Assembly (NCBI RefSeq): GCF_004366035.1
Contig: NZ_SOEE01000001.1
Span: 1-64,000, forward strand
Reading direction: 5' to 3'
DNA: 64,000 nucleotides
Source: Cytobacillus oceanisediminis
GTDB taxonomy: Bacteria; Bacillota; Bacilli; Bacillales; Cytobacillaceae
Shown piece by piece: positions 51,232 to 58,871 of this stretch (positions within the stretch are counted from its first letter, which is position 1; every line of letters starts with the position of its first letter). The position numbers were made by a program, and so were the translations under genes. Under the pieces are notes generated by a model. It worked only from the letters and a program-made list of their open reading frames with translations, made no database searches and was not told the DNA's origin.

Positions 51232-51849
51232 ATGCTCGAAAATACCGGAGAAAGAATCATACCGGAGTTAATGCCGATTACAAATGGAATGCTTCTGGAA
51301 CATTTGGCGCGTTACTATTTTGCCCTTTATTATGCCAGAGGAAGAGTCCTTGATATTGCCTGCGGAACGGGGTACGGCTCAAAAATCATGGCAAAAGCCA
51401 AGAAAAAAGAAATCAATGAAATTATCGCAGTGGACGTTGATGAAGATACACTGAAATATGCCAGACAGTACCATTATCATCCTCTCGTGCAATATGTAAA
51501 AGCCAATGCAGAAGATGAAGTCCTCCCAGATCAATTAGGATTCTTTGATGTAATAACGAGCTTTGAAACGCTTGAACACCTGGCATCAGAAGAAATATTT
51601 CTTAACAGCCTTTATAAGATGCTAAAGCCTGGGGGGACTCTCATTTTATCCACTCCATTCGGCGCTGGAAGGGGAAAACCAACAAGAGAGCCATTCCATT
51701 ATCATCAGCTGACTGAAGATGAATTCACCGATCTGTTTAAGTCATACGGGGAGACGGAATTTTATTATCAGAGAAGTGTTCTTATTGAACCGAAAAGGGA
51801 AGGCAAACACTACCCTTTTGGAATTGCTGTCTGCAGAAAAAGTAAATGA
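51232..51849 (+). CDS. Class I SAM-dependent methyltransferase
   Basis: The 205-residue Rossmann methyltransferase has motif I VLDIACGTGYGSKIM (about 37-51), motif II IAVDVDEDTLKYA, motif III-like FFDVITSFETLEHL and the post-motif KMLKPGGTLILSTPFG. N-terminal TGERIIPE. Substrate unknown; many relatives in Bacillus are annotated only as methyltransferase domain proteins. ATG behind AAGGATGGTGGAGTTAAT. A near-perfect bidirectional terminator follows. Confidence 0.9.
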   Translation: MLENTGERIIPELMPITNGMLLEHLARYYFALYYARGRVLDIACGTGYGSKIMAKAKKKEINEIIAVDVDEDTLKYARQYHYHPLVQYVKANAEDEVLPDQLGFFDVITSFETLEHLASEEIFLNSLYKMLKPGGTLILSTPFGAGRGKPTREPFHYHQLTEDEFTDLFKSYGETEFYYQRSVLIEPKREGKHYPFGIAVCRKSK

Positions 51850-51875
51850 GGAGCCCCAACGGCTCCTCATTTACT
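51841..51875. terminator. Bidirectional terminator with perfect 15-bp stem
   Basis: AGTAAATGAGGAGCC, CCAAC, GGCTCCTCATTTACT, with T-rich tails on both strands. It closes both the methyltransferase gene and the convergent LCP gene. Confidence 0.88.
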
Positions 51876-51905
51876 TTCTTAAATCGCTTTGGCTTATTTT
51901 CGTAA

Positions 51906-52826
51906 CTATTCTTTATCAGCCTTCAAAAACTGCTTAAGTGCTTCTGAGTTTTCTTCAAAATCCAGCTGGAGAACCGATCCGGCATGCTCATATGTTTTAT
52001 TTTCAAAACTGTCTGTAATCGGCACCCTCAGTGTTTCAATATCAGTAACAGGGTCCATTAAAAATGAAACACCTAAGGCTATTGCATCCTCAAACTTTAA
52101 GTCAGTTTCAACGTATTTCAATGCCTGGCTGATCACTTCAGGAAATCTTGCCAAACCGGCAGGTGAAGAGAATTGATTCATCACTTCATCTTTAAGCTCT
52201 ATCAAAATTTCCTGCTGCCTGTCCACTCTCCCAAAATCACTTTGTCCATCATGGCGAAATCTAACATACGATAAAAGGTCGCTCCCCTTAAGTTTTTGCC
52301 TGCCAGGATCCAAATCCAATCCCATATCGTCAATCATTGCAGAACTGACTTCCACTTCAATTCCCTCCGGGGCAATGGAATCAAGCATTTTTGTAAATCC
52401 CTTAAAATCGATAATTGCTGTATGATCGATTCGGACTCCGAAGTTTTGTTCTATTGTATCCTTTAATAAATCCTTGCCGCCTATATAATAAGCATGATTC
52501 AGTTTGCTGTACATATATTCATAATCAGGAATTTTTACATAGCTGTCCCTCATTAAAGACACCAATTTAATCGATTCTCCTGAAGGTACATAACTGGCTA
52601 GAAGAATAGCATCTGAACGTGAATCCTCTTCTCCCCTGCTGTCCACACCAATCAGCAAAAAGTTTTTCGTTTCTTTTCCAATAGCTGATGGCTCTTTATC
52701 TTCCTTTTCGGCCTCATCAGGTGCAGAATACTGCCTTACCTCATTGCGATCTTCTTTTTGCTGATAGGAAGTACAGCCGGACAGGATGGCTGCAGCCAAT
52801 AAAAAAACAATCATTATATTCTTCAA
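51906..52826 (-). CDS. LytR-CpsA-Psr family lipoprotein
   Basis: The 306-residue protein starts at TTG (MKNIMIVFLLAAAILSGC...) behind AGGGGTGATTTGC, with a lipobox ILSGC. The LCP domain contains NFLLIGVDSRGEEDSRSDAILLASYV, LVSLMRDSYVKIPDYE, KLNHAYYIGG, IIDFKGFTKMLDSI and YVRFRHDGQSDFGRVDRQQEIL with the polyprenyl-binding Arg residues. LCP enzymes attach wall teichoic acids or other polymers to peptidoglycan. Most LCPs use a membrane helix anchor; a lipidated version is less usual. A longer start reading into the upstream region is rejected. A 17-bp palindrome overlaps the upstream promoter region. Confidence 0.88.
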   Translation of the reverse strand: MKNIMIVFLLAAAILSGCTSYQQKEDRNEVRQYSAPDEAEKEDKEPSAIGKETKNFLLIGVDSRGEEDSRSDAILLASYVPSGESIKLVSLMRDSYVKIPDYEYMYSKLNHAYYIGGKDLLKDTIEQNFGVRIDHTAIIDFKGFTKMLDSIAPEGIEVEVSSAMIDDMGLDLDPGRQKLKGSDLLSYVRFRHDGQSDFGRVDRQQEILIELKDEVMNQFSSPAGLARFPEVISQALKYVETDLKFEDAIALGVSFLMDPVTDIETLRVPITDSFENKTYEHAGSVLQLDFEENSEALKQFLKADKE

Positions 52827-52848
52827 GCAAATCACCCCTGCGCTGCTT

Positions 52849-52865
52849 ATAGTAAAGTTTACTAT
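52849..52865. promoter_or_regulatory. Perfect palindrome before the LCP gene
   Basis: ATAGTAAA-G-TTTACTAT is an 8+1+8 perfect palindrome about 25 bp upstream of the LCP start. It overlaps a TATAAG-like -10, suggesting a repressor operator. Confidence 0.45.
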
Positions 52866-52927
52866 CATTGTGGGAAAGATGAATGCTTTATATACCCATT
52901 TTCTATAACAGGAATACATGTATTACA

Positions 52928-52959
52928 CAGAAAAAACTCTCCAAAAAAATGGAGAGCTT
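52928..52959 (-). terminator. Intrinsic terminator of the ctp gene
   Basis: Minus-strand AAAAGCTCTCCA, TTTTTTT, GGAGAGTTTT, then TTCTG. Confidence 0.75.
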
Positions 52960-52964
52960 TTGCC

Positions 52965-54461
52965 TTAAGATTCTATTTGTTCTTTCAGCACTTCGGCTGC
53001 TTTTTGAATTTGCGTATCATTTTGATCAATTTTTTCACGGAGTTTTTCCATCAGTCTAAGGGTAGACTGCCCTGATAATACTCCATTTTGCTCAAGCTTT
53101 TCAGCAGCCTGAAACTCCTTGACAGCCTGTTCTGTTTTTTCATCAAAGAAACCATCTTCTCTTCCAGGCTCATATCCAAGTGCTTTTAGCATTTGCTGTG
53201 CTGCTTTAACCTGAGCTGAAGAAGCCGAAAGCTTTAATTCAGTGTCAGGATTAATAAATGGAAGTGTAGCATAATCCGGCAAGGCCACTTTGTGATCCGG
53301 TGTTATTCCCTTTTTATGAATCCAATTTCCATCCGGTGTCAGCCATTTTTCAGTAGTGAATTTCATGTTTGATCCATCGGAGAAGTCCTGTGCACGCTGG
53401 ACTGTGCCTTTTCCAAACGACTTTTCACCGACAAGCGGCACATCTGCAGACTCGTGTACTGCGGCGGCCAAAATTTCTGATGCACTTGCGCTTCCTTTAT
53501 CAATTACCACTACTAAAGGAATATTCGGGTTTTCCTCTTTCGTTGATTTAACTTCTTCCCTGTTTCCATTGCGGTCTTCAATTTGGAATAAAACCTCGCC
53601 ATCCGGGACAAACAGGCTGGAAATTTTCACTGCCTGATCCAAAAGACCCCCAGGATTCTGGCGAAGATCAAGAATTAATCCTTTCATGCCCTGCTTCTGC
53701 AGCTCATTCAGAGTTTCCACCAGCTCTTTAGAAGTATTTTCCGAGAAAGTAGTAATCTGCACTTTTGCAATACCATCTTCAAGCATTTCCCCATAGACGG
53801 TTTCAAGGGGAATAGTATCACGAGTAATGGAAATATTCATAGGCTCATCTGAACCAGGGCGCTGAACTGAAAGTTCTACCTTAGTGCCCTTTTCGCCTCT
53901 GATCAGCATAACGGCTTCTGTTGAACTCATCCCCTGAAGACTTTTTCCATCAACGGACAGGACCTTGTCATTCGGTTTAAGCCCGGCCTTTTCAGCAGGT
54001 GAACCTTTTAATGGTGAAACAATTACAATGTAGCCTTCCTGTTCCTGGATTTCAGCTCCGATTCCTTCAAATGAGGATGAAATACTCTGATGGAAGCTTT
54101 TGGCTTCTTCCTCGTTCATATAGTCTGAGTATGGATCATCCAGCGCTTCAAGCATACCGTTAATAGCGCCATTTATAAGGTTATCCTGGTCAACTTCCTG
54201 GAAGTAGTTTGTCTTAAGGGTATCATAAGCTGTATAAAACTTATCAAATTCCCTTCTCTCACCTGTTCCAACATCTACTGCTTTTTCGTCTCCAAAAGCC
54301 AGTGCAAAGGTAGTAATTCCAGCTGAAAGGAAAACAATAAAAAACAGCAGCATGACAAAATGAAACTTTTTCATACGGATAAAACCTGAATGGTTATTAT
54401 CTGGTGTTTCGGAAGTTTCTTTGTTTATATCTTCATTTTGCAAACTCTTCACCACTTTCAT
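52965..54461 (-). CDS. C-terminal processing peptidase (S41, CtpA/CtpB-like)
   Basis: The 498-residue protease has an N-terminal membrane anchor (about residues 32-54), a PDZ domain (GAEIQEQEGYIVIVSPLKGSPAEKAGLKPNDKVLSVDG), the S41 core with nucleophile region DKGSASASEILAAA (Ser about 324-328) and the dyad Lys351 in KSFGKGTVQ, and a C-terminal PG_binding_1 domain (QVKAAQQMLKALGYEPGREDGFFDEKTEQAVKEFQ). In B. subtilis CtpB cleaves SpoIVFA in sigma-K activation; the paralogue CtpA is of less certain role. The first ATG has a weak ribosome binding site; a start 29 codons in (MKKFHFVMLL) is a realistic alternative. Confidence 0.93.
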   Translation of the reverse strand: MKVVKSLQNEDINKETSETPDNNHSGFIRMKKFHFVMLLFFIVFLSAGITTFALAFGDEKAVDVGTGERREFDKFYTAYDTLKTNYFQEVDQDNLINGAINGMLEALDDPYSDYMNEEEAKSFHQSISSSFEGIGAEIQEQEGYIVIVSPLKGSPAEKAGLKPNDKVLSVDGKSLQGMSSTEAVMLIRGEKGTKVELSVQRPGSDEPMNISITRDTIPLETVYGEMLEDGIAKVQITTFSENTSKELVETLNELQKQGMKGLILDLRQNPGGLLDQAVKISSLFVPDGEVLFQIEDRNGNREEVKSTKEENPNIPLVVVIDKGSASASEILAAAVHESADVPLVGEKSFGKGTVQRAQDFSDGSNMKFTTEKWLTPDGNWIHKKGITPDHKVALPDYATLPFINPDTELKLSASSAQVKAAQQMLKALGYEPGREDGFFDEKTEQAVKEFQAAEKLEQNGVLSGQSTLRLMEKLREKIDQNDTQIQKAAEVLKEQIES

Positions 54462-54552
54462 TACCGTAAAATAACTATGTAGAATCCTTAATGATTAGAA
54501 TAACATTTTTATCGAAAAAATAACAAAGAAAAATGCGTATGTATAAAAATTG

Positions 54553-54587
54553 AAAGAGCGCCAGCGAAATATGCTAAAGCGCTCCTT
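54553..54587 (-). terminator. Intrinsic terminator of copZ-like gene
   Basis: Minus-strand GGAGCGC and GCGCTC arms enclose TTTAGCATATTTCGCTG, followed by TTTCAATTTTTATAC. Confidence 0.7.
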
Positions 54588-54593
54588 CTTATG

Positions 54594-54800
54594 TTAGGCT
54601 ACCCCATAGCCTTGATCTTCTATCGCTTTTATTAAGTTTTCCTGATCAGCTTTTTTCGGGTCATACTCAATCTCTGCATGTTCATCGTGAAAGGCAATGG
54701 CGACGCTTGCCACGCCATCAATGGAGAGGAGGGCATTTTTAACCGCCTCTTCGCAGTGGCTGCAGGTCATCCCCACAACTTTAAGTGAAACTTTTTCCAA
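54594..54800 (-). CDS. CopZ-like copper chaperone (HMA domain)
   Basis: The 68-residue HMA domain has GMTCSHCEEAV (residues 10-20) with the CxxC metal site and the usual betaalphabetabetaalphabeta rhythm to DQGYGVA. It delivers Cu(I) to a CopA-type ATPase. No copA or csoR is adjacent, whereas Bacillus copZ is normally in csoR-copZA, so this may be a stand-alone paralogue. ATG behind AAAAGGAGGTTCATACA, a strong ribosome binding site. The copper-storage-like proteins in the island nearby are unrelated in origin, but the co-location is worth noting. Confidence 0.9.
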   Translation of the reverse strand: MEKVSLKVVGMTCSHCEEAVKNALLSIDGVASVAIAFHDEHAEIEYDPKKADQENLIKAIEDQGYGVA

Positions 54801-55079
54801 TGTATGAACCTCCTTTTCACCTGTAAAACCTTAGTTTATTATTACCTCATTTAAGGGCGTTAATAAACATCAAGCCAACAGTCGGCGGCTTGATATATGC
54901 CAACTCAGGAATCATACTTCCCCTTAATATAATCATCGAGAAAATAAAAGGTTAATGTTTAGCCAGTATAGACCATATTTTATTATATAGTCTCATTTTA
55001 AAAATCCGCAAGCACCGCCTAATCCTATACACCAGCCCTCCCTCAAGCCACCCATCACTTTTTTAAGGAGTGAATTATA

Positions 55080-55325
55080 ATGATAATCGCAGTGTTATGG
55101 CTAAGTTTCGCAGCTTCATTGATCAGCCTGATTGCAGGCATCATGAATCAGTCATGGAAACTTGCTCTATCAAGCTTTTTTCTTCTTCTTCCCTTAGGGT
55201 ATTATTTATCAGGGGCAGAAAACGTTATCCGCATCCTGTCTGCACTTCCCGCTGTTCCCCTCATTTTAGCAGTTATATTCTATTTTCAATCAGGGAAAAG
55301 CAATTTCAGGCAAAAAGAAAAATAA
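55080..55325 (+). CDS. Small membrane protein
   Basis: The 81-residue protein is almost entirely hydrophobic up to residue 70 (two to three helices) and ends with a short basic tail (GKSNFRQKEK). Start ATG behind TTAAGGAGTGAATTATA. No family recognised. It lies between the CopZ-like and VanY-type genes. Its stop shares the terminator region with the convergent VanY gene. Confidence 0.7.
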   Translation: MIIAVLWLSFAASLISLIAGIMNQSWKLALSSFFLLLPLGYYLSGAENVIRILSALPAVPLILAVIFYFQSGKSNFRQKEK

Positions 55326-55351
55326 AAGAGGCCTTTGCGGCCTCTTAGATC
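55325..55351 (-). terminator. Intrinsic terminator of the VanY-type gene
   Basis: Minus-strand AAGAGGCCG, CAAAG, GCCTCTT then TTATTTTTC. It overlaps the ends of the VanY-type and small membrane protein genes. Confidence 0.8.
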
Positions 55352-56217
55352 TTTTTAACAATATCGAAGTATTCTTCCAAAGTCCATTGCTTTTCGTAAA
55401 TGACTCCTGCTGCCTCAGTCCCAACATAGCGGAAATGCCAAGGCTCATATTTATAACCTGTAATGCCTTCTTTTCCTTTAGGGTAGCGGAGGATAAATCC
55501 GTAGCGATGTGCATTTTCAGCAAGCCACTTTCCTTCCTTGGTTTCCCCGAATTCTTCTGAAAGCTCCATATTTGCACTTCTGCTTGAGATATCCATTGAA
55601 AGGCCCGTCTGATGTTCACTGCTGCCCGGAATGGCAACTGCCTGAACTGCTTTTTCTTTTCCGACTCTGCTTACCTCAGCCGCAAAAACCTGTGATTGCC
55701 GTGTAAATGAACGGTACCCAGAAACTGCAAATAATTCAACACCTTCATTAAGCGCTCCGGTAAATAGCTTTTCCAAAGCCTGGGCAGCGTCCTGCCGCAT
55801 ATAGCTTTTTTCCAAATCTAATTTCCCATAAGAAAATGCAACATCTGGGATCATTAACTTGGATGGTTCATAGCCATCTGGAAGACTGAACTGTTTATTC
55901 ACGAGGGCCATCACATTTTCAGGATTCTGAATTATATTTCTTCCATCGACAACTTTAACATCATTAAAATATGCCGCTTCCAATGAAAGAGGATCATCTT
56001 GAATTTCTTCTTTTCCTTCATTGCCTGCTTCCTCAGCACTGTTTTCTTCTTCTTTTGAGGAGTCATCCTCTTGAGGAGATTCCTCAAGGCTTTTTTCTCC
56101 CCCCAAAAATGGAATTTTTTCAATAAGCGGCTGTACCTTCTCCATATAAGGATCCAGCTTGCTGCAGCCGGAAAGCAGGAGGGTAAAGGTCCCTGCCATA
56201 ATTATGATTTTCTTCAT
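55345..56217 (-). CDS. D,D-/L,D-carboxypeptidase lipoprotein (LdcB/VanY family)
   Basis: The 290-residue exported peptidase has a lipobox LLSGC (lipidation on Cys18), an acidic linker of about 50 residues (SLEESPQEDDSSKEEENSAEE...), and the M15B catalytic domain with FAVSGYRSFTRQSQVF, SSEHQTGLSMDISSRS and KYEPWHFRYVG (zinc His and catalytic residues). It trims stem peptides of peptidoglycan. ATG behind AGGTGAAATTGA. Closest to B. subtilis LdcB-type proteins. The long acidic stretch between the lipid anchor and the domain is a spacer across the wall. Confidence 0.93.
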   Translation of the reverse strand: MKKIIIMAGTFTLLLSGCSKLDPYMEKVQPLIEKIPFLGGEKSLEESPQEDDSSKEEENSAEEAGNEGKEEIQDDPLSLEAAYFNDVKVVDGRNIIQNPENVMALVNKQFSLPDGYEPSKLMIPDVAFSYGKLDLEKSYMRQDAAQALEKLFTGALNEGVELFAVSGYRSFTRQSQVFAAEVSRVGKEKAVQAVAIPGSSEHQTGLSMDISSRSANMELSEEFGETKEGKWLAENAHRYGFILRYPKGKEGITGYKYEPWHFRYVGTEAAGVIYEKQWTLEEYFDIVKKI

Positions 56218-56242
56218 TCAATTTCACCTGACTTTTTTTGTC

Positions 56243-56368
56243 TAGCGAAAGCAGCCTACATCCTGGTATTGTCTGGGGTGGCACCAAGGAATGCATCCTT
56301 GGACAAACTTCGCAGGAACAAGTGATCTTTACTTGTTCCGAAGGCGCTTCTGCTTTTCTTTTTCTTTG
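56243..56368. repeat. Hairpin-rich dispersed repeat, Bacillus type
   Basis: The segment begins TTTTTGTCTAGCGAAAGCAGC and ends GAAGGCGCTTCTGCTTTTC. It holds two clean hairpins (CCAAGGA-ATGC-ATCCTTGG and GGAACAAGT-GATCTTT-ACTTGTTCC). The borders (GTCTAGC... GGCGCTTCTGCTTTTC) are, from memory, those of a hairpin-rich repeat found in many copies in Bacillus-type genomes. No coding potential. One copy only in this window. Confidence 0.45.
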
Positions 56369-56476
56369 CAACATTACTATTTTAACATTACAAGTCAACT
56401 AGTCCATAATTGTGTGAAAAACAGGACAAACGGCACAAATGGCTTTTTGCAGATTTGAGTTTTTTTCATTTAAACT

Positions 56477-56512
56477 AAAAAAAATAAAACTGGCTCTCAA
56501 TGAACCAGTTTC
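56477..56512 (-). terminator. Original deoD terminator, stranded by the insertion
   Basis: Minus-strand AAACTGGTTC, ATTGA, GAGCCAGTTT then TATTTTTTTT, directly after the displaced deoD tail. Confidence 0.8.
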
Positions 56513-56520
56513 CATTTCCT

Positions 56521-56568
56521 TTATTCTTTAACTGCAGCTTCAAGTGCAACTTCAATCATTTCATTGAA
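56521..56568 (-). pseudogene. Displaced 3' end of deoD
   Basis: Reading left on the minus strand: [15 protein letters not shown] and a stop, the native last 15 codons of deoD. They are now about 7.3 kb from the rest of the gene. The intact gene at the right edge ends [14 protein letters not shown] instead. The original terminator follows. Confidence 0.85.
56540..56568 (+). repeat. attL: 29-bp direct repeat in deoD
   Basis: Twenty-nine bases identical to 63821-63849, within the 3' end of deoD. Together the two copies bound the integrated element. Confidence 0.88.
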
Positions 56569-56680
56569 AGATATGCACTTTTACAGAGAGTCAATTACTG
56601 TAAGATCCTTGATTTAATGGGCTTTAATGAAATAAGATTATTCATAAATAATCATTAACTATCTATAAATTTCTTAATCA

Positions 56681-56709
56681 GTCACTTTTTGGTCGCTTTT
56701 TGGTCACTT
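56681..56709 (+). repeat. Putative integrase arm-type repeats, left end
   Basis: GTCACTTTTT, GGTCGCTTTTT, GGTCACTT: three iterations of an 11-bp unit, GGTCACTTTTT, about 130 bp from attL. Related repeats occur near attR. Confidence 0.55.
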
Positions 56710-56807
56710 GTTTTTTAAAAATTGGAGTATGCATTCCATTTTTTATATAATATTGCTAAACTATTAAATGTAAAAAAAATTAATCTAATCGAGAAGGGGG
56801 AAAAATA

Positions 56808-57430
56808 GTGAAAAAAAAAAGAAAAAGCCATTTTATAAAAGATGGTGGTTTATAACAATCGCAGTTTTACTTATTATAGGGGTATTTACACAACCTTCGG
56901 ATGAAGAAAAAGCACAGATCGAAGCTGAGAATGCTTCATCACAAGTAAAAGCTGATGAAGAAAATAAAAAGGAAGAAACACAAAAAGAAGAAGAAACAAC
57001 TGATGAAGATAAAAATGAAGATAAAGACAATAATGCAGAAGTAGGTAAGGACGCTTTATCAGCACTTGAAAGTAACGACTTTATAAAGTTTACAGAAGAA
57101 TACAAGAAGTTAGGAACCGATAAAACTCCTGTTTGGGATAATCAATTATACGGGAAAAAAGTTACTTGGAGTGGAACGGTAGTCAGAGCTGGATCAAGTC
57201 AGTTATTTGTTTATGGTGGAAGTGATTACAATGGTGAGACTTGGGATGAGTTAGCAGATAGAGAAAAATTATTTCATACTTTTGTTGCTAAATATTCCGA
57301 GGGAACTGCGGAAGAATTTAAGCAGCTACAAACAGGAGATTCTGTGACTGTAGAAGGTGATCTTGAAAGTCGTGGTGATTTCGATTTAAACTTTAACTGG
57401 AAAATATATAATGCAAAAATAAAGAGGTAG
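56808..57430 (+). pseudogene. Membrane-anchored OB-fold-like protein, frameshifted in an A-tract
   Basis: GAGAAGGGGGAAAAATA GTG is a good start, but the following run of ten A residues (56811-56820) puts the GTG out of frame by one base. The long frame is open from there to TAG at 57428. Its translation has a membrane helix (KRWWFITIAVLLIIGVFTQ), an acidic/Lys-rich linker (about 60 residues), and a domain of beta character (YGKKVTWSGTVVRAGSSQLFVYGG, LQTGDSVTVEGDLESRGDFD) that fits a tRNA_anti-like OB fold. One extra A would restore a roughly 208-residue protein. It could be a real mutation, a sequencing error in a homopolymer, or slippage-regulated. Confidence 0.6.
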
Positions 57431-57433
57431 CAT

Positions 57434-57700
57434 ATGAAAGTAACAATCCAAACAACCCTTAATGTGGAAGGAAACCGAGGGTTCAGGAACGGTGAATTCC
57501 ATGTAAGGGACAGTGAATTTAAAAAGGACCCTGATTTTGCGGTTGCTGAAGTTGCTTATGAATGGGTCCAGAAGCAGAAACGAGAAACCGGACAAAGAGA
57601 AACCATTATAGAAAAAGTGACCTGGAACGAGAAAAACGATATAACACAGATAGTCAGAGAAATTGAGCCGGTATTGCCAGAAGATGATTTACCTTTTTAA
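57434..57700 (+). CDS. Small protein with SSB-like C-terminal tip
   Basis: The 88-residue protein has a beta-rich N-terminus (MKVTIQTTLNVEGNRGFRNG...) and a helix (AVAEVAYEWVQKQKRETGQ). It ends LPEDDLPF, the acidic tip pattern that single-stranded DNA-binding proteins use to recruit partners. Three bases separate it from the upstream gene, and ATG follows AAAGAGGTAGCAT. Seen in phage-type neighbourhoods; family not recognised. The tail implies binding to RecG/RecQ/PriA-type partners, or mimicry of SSB; this is inferred from the last residues only. Confidence 0.7.
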   Translation: MKVTIQTTLNVEGNRGFRNGEFHVRDSEFKKDPDFAVAEVAYEWVQKQKRETGQRETIIEKVTWNEKNDITQIVREIEPVLPEDDLPF

Positions 57701-57766
57701 AGTCGGTTGCCAAAATCGACGAAAATTGTAATTTAGTTGCCAAGACATAAAAGAGCACCTATCGAT

Positions 57767-57781
57767 TAAACATTATGTTTA
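57767..57781. promoter_or_regulatory. Palindrome upstream of the XRE regulator
   Basis: TAAACAT-T-ATGTTTA, a perfect 7+1+7 palindrome 30 bp upstream of the regulator start. Likely autoregulatory operator. Confidence 0.45.
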
Positions 57782-57810
57782 GGCATCCAAAATAACGATT
57801 GGGTGATTAT

Positions 57811-58014
57811 ATGTATGGAAACTTAGGGAAGAATTTAAAATTACTTAGACTGAAGAAAAGGCTAAGACAAAAGCATGTAGCTGAAGCTATAGGGGTTTCT
57901 CGAATTACTATCAGTAATTATGAGAGAAATTCATATGTTCCTAAGTGGGGTAATTTAGAAAAGCTAGCCGAATTTTACGGGGTATCTGTTGAAGAAATAA
58001 CTAAAAAACAATAA
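57811..58014 (+). CDS. XRE-family HTH regulator
   Basis: From the ATG at 57811 (behind GGGTGATTAT) the product has 67 residues, almost all one HTH_3 domain: LKLLRLKKRLRQKHVAEAIGVSRITISNYERNSYVPKWGNLEKLAEFYGVSVEEI. Typical of small phage or plasmid repressors. No ligand domain. A TTG four codons upstream is less likely. It precedes a terminator and probably controls the neighbouring phage-derived promoters through the palindrome. Confidence 0.9.
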   Translation: MYGNLGKNLKLLRLKKRLRQKHVAEAIGVSRITISNYERNSYVPKWGNLEKLAEFYGVSVEEITKKQ

Positions 58015-58019
58015 TTAAG

Positions 58020-58048
58020 AAAGCCCCTCTCGATTGAGAAGGGCTTCT
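58020..58048 (+). terminator. Terminator copy 1 of the island set
   Basis: AAGCC-CCTCTCGATTGAGAAGGGCTTCTTT. Similar hairpins end the genes at 59132, 60706 and near 60176 and 63176. Confidence 0.8.
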
Positions 58049-58054
58049 TTATGT

Positions 58055-58105
58055 TTATTCTACTCGAAGTACTTGTCCAACAAAAACGTGTAATAAATCA
58101 CGCCT
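58055..58105 (-). pseudogene. 3' remnant of a LysM protein (copy 1)
   Basis: Minus-strand HVFVGQVLRVE and a stop, matching the last strand of a LysM domain (expected YVGQVLRV). No upstream LysM sequence remains. The same ending with the same flanking bases occurs at 63181. Confidence 0.55.
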
Positions 58106-58116
58106 ATATTGTTGGA

Positions 58117-58776
58117 TTAAAAATTACGTGCTGTCGTCCAAGTAACTTGGGTTATATATTTACCCATATAAAAAAAGTGAGTATTGTACTTAAAGTGTTT
58201 CCAGCCGCTTTCCTCATATCTATATTTATATCTTTTGTATGTTATAGAAGTTGCGTCATCTGTAATAGACGCAATTATCGATCCTGCTATACTTACTGCT
58301 ACACCAGCTTTTAAATCTTTTAATATTGATGCGGTTAGAATCCCCGCAAGAACAGGTACTGTCATACCACTTACATTAATAGTGCCGTTTGCAACACTTA
58401 CATATATCCATTTCCCACCACCAGTTCCACCGGTTCCAGGATCAGTAGAATATGGAGTAACTGAAGAACCTGGAAGCGAACTTGACACAAACGCCCTAAG
58501 TCCGTCAATAGTTTCTTTTTCTAGCATTTCACCGTTAATGTAGAGTGTATCTGTACTTTCGTTATAAACTAATTCATCAATAGTACTTTGACCTTCAATT
58601 AAAATGGTACGTACATCACCATCTGTTTTATCAGTAAAAGTATATTCCTCTCCCTCAATATTAAAAGTACCATTCATTCCTGTACTTTCTGTTACATTTG
58701 AATCTCCAGTATTAGCAGCCGCAAAAGATGGAACTACTAATAAGACAGCTAAAAACAAAACCAAAATCTTCTTCAT
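58117..58776 (-). CDS. Exported protein with glycine/alanine-rich hydrophobic segment
   Basis: The 219-residue protein has a Sec signal (MKKILVLFLAVLLVVPSFAAA), a beta-rich N-terminal domain (NIEGEEYTFTDKTDGDVRTILIEGQ), and a hydrophobic stretch (MTVPVLAGILTASILKDL, GVAVSIAGSIIASI, residues about 138-172) likely to insert in membranes. A basic, aromatic C-terminus ends it (YKRYKYRYEESGWKHFKY...). No enzymatic motif. ATG behind AAAAGGGGGAAATTTGTAA. The divergent neighbour encodes a small membrane protein, which invites a toxin/immunity reading. SdpC-like proteins have a comparable exported hydrophobic hairpin, but homology is not established. Confidence 0.7.
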   Translation of the reverse strand: MKKILVLFLAVLLVVPSFAAANTGDSNVTESTGMNGTFNIEGEEYTFTDKTDGDVRTILIEGQSTIDELVYNESTDTLYINGEMLEKETIDGLRAFVSSSLPGSSVTPYSTDPGTGGTGGGKWIYVSVANGTINVSGMTVPVLAGILTASILKDLKAGVAVSIAGSIIASITDDATSITYKRYKYRYEESGWKHFKYNTHFFYMGKYITQVTWTTARNF

Positions 58777-58871
58777 TTACAAATTTCCCCCTTTTGTACC
58801 TTTTTTTTACATATGTAAGTATAGTATAAATATAGTATAATAGTCAAATAATTCAAAAGGGAGGGAAAAAA

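Noticed and set aside
56833..57105. Ser-rich minus-strand ORF of 90 residues
   Set aside because: Antisense of the Lys/Glu-rich linker of the frameshifted OB-fold-like gene; low complexity.
58051..58543. Plus-strand ORFs opposite the exported protein
   Set aside because: Antisense shadows lacking ribosome binding sites; the exported protein has a signal peptide and strong site.
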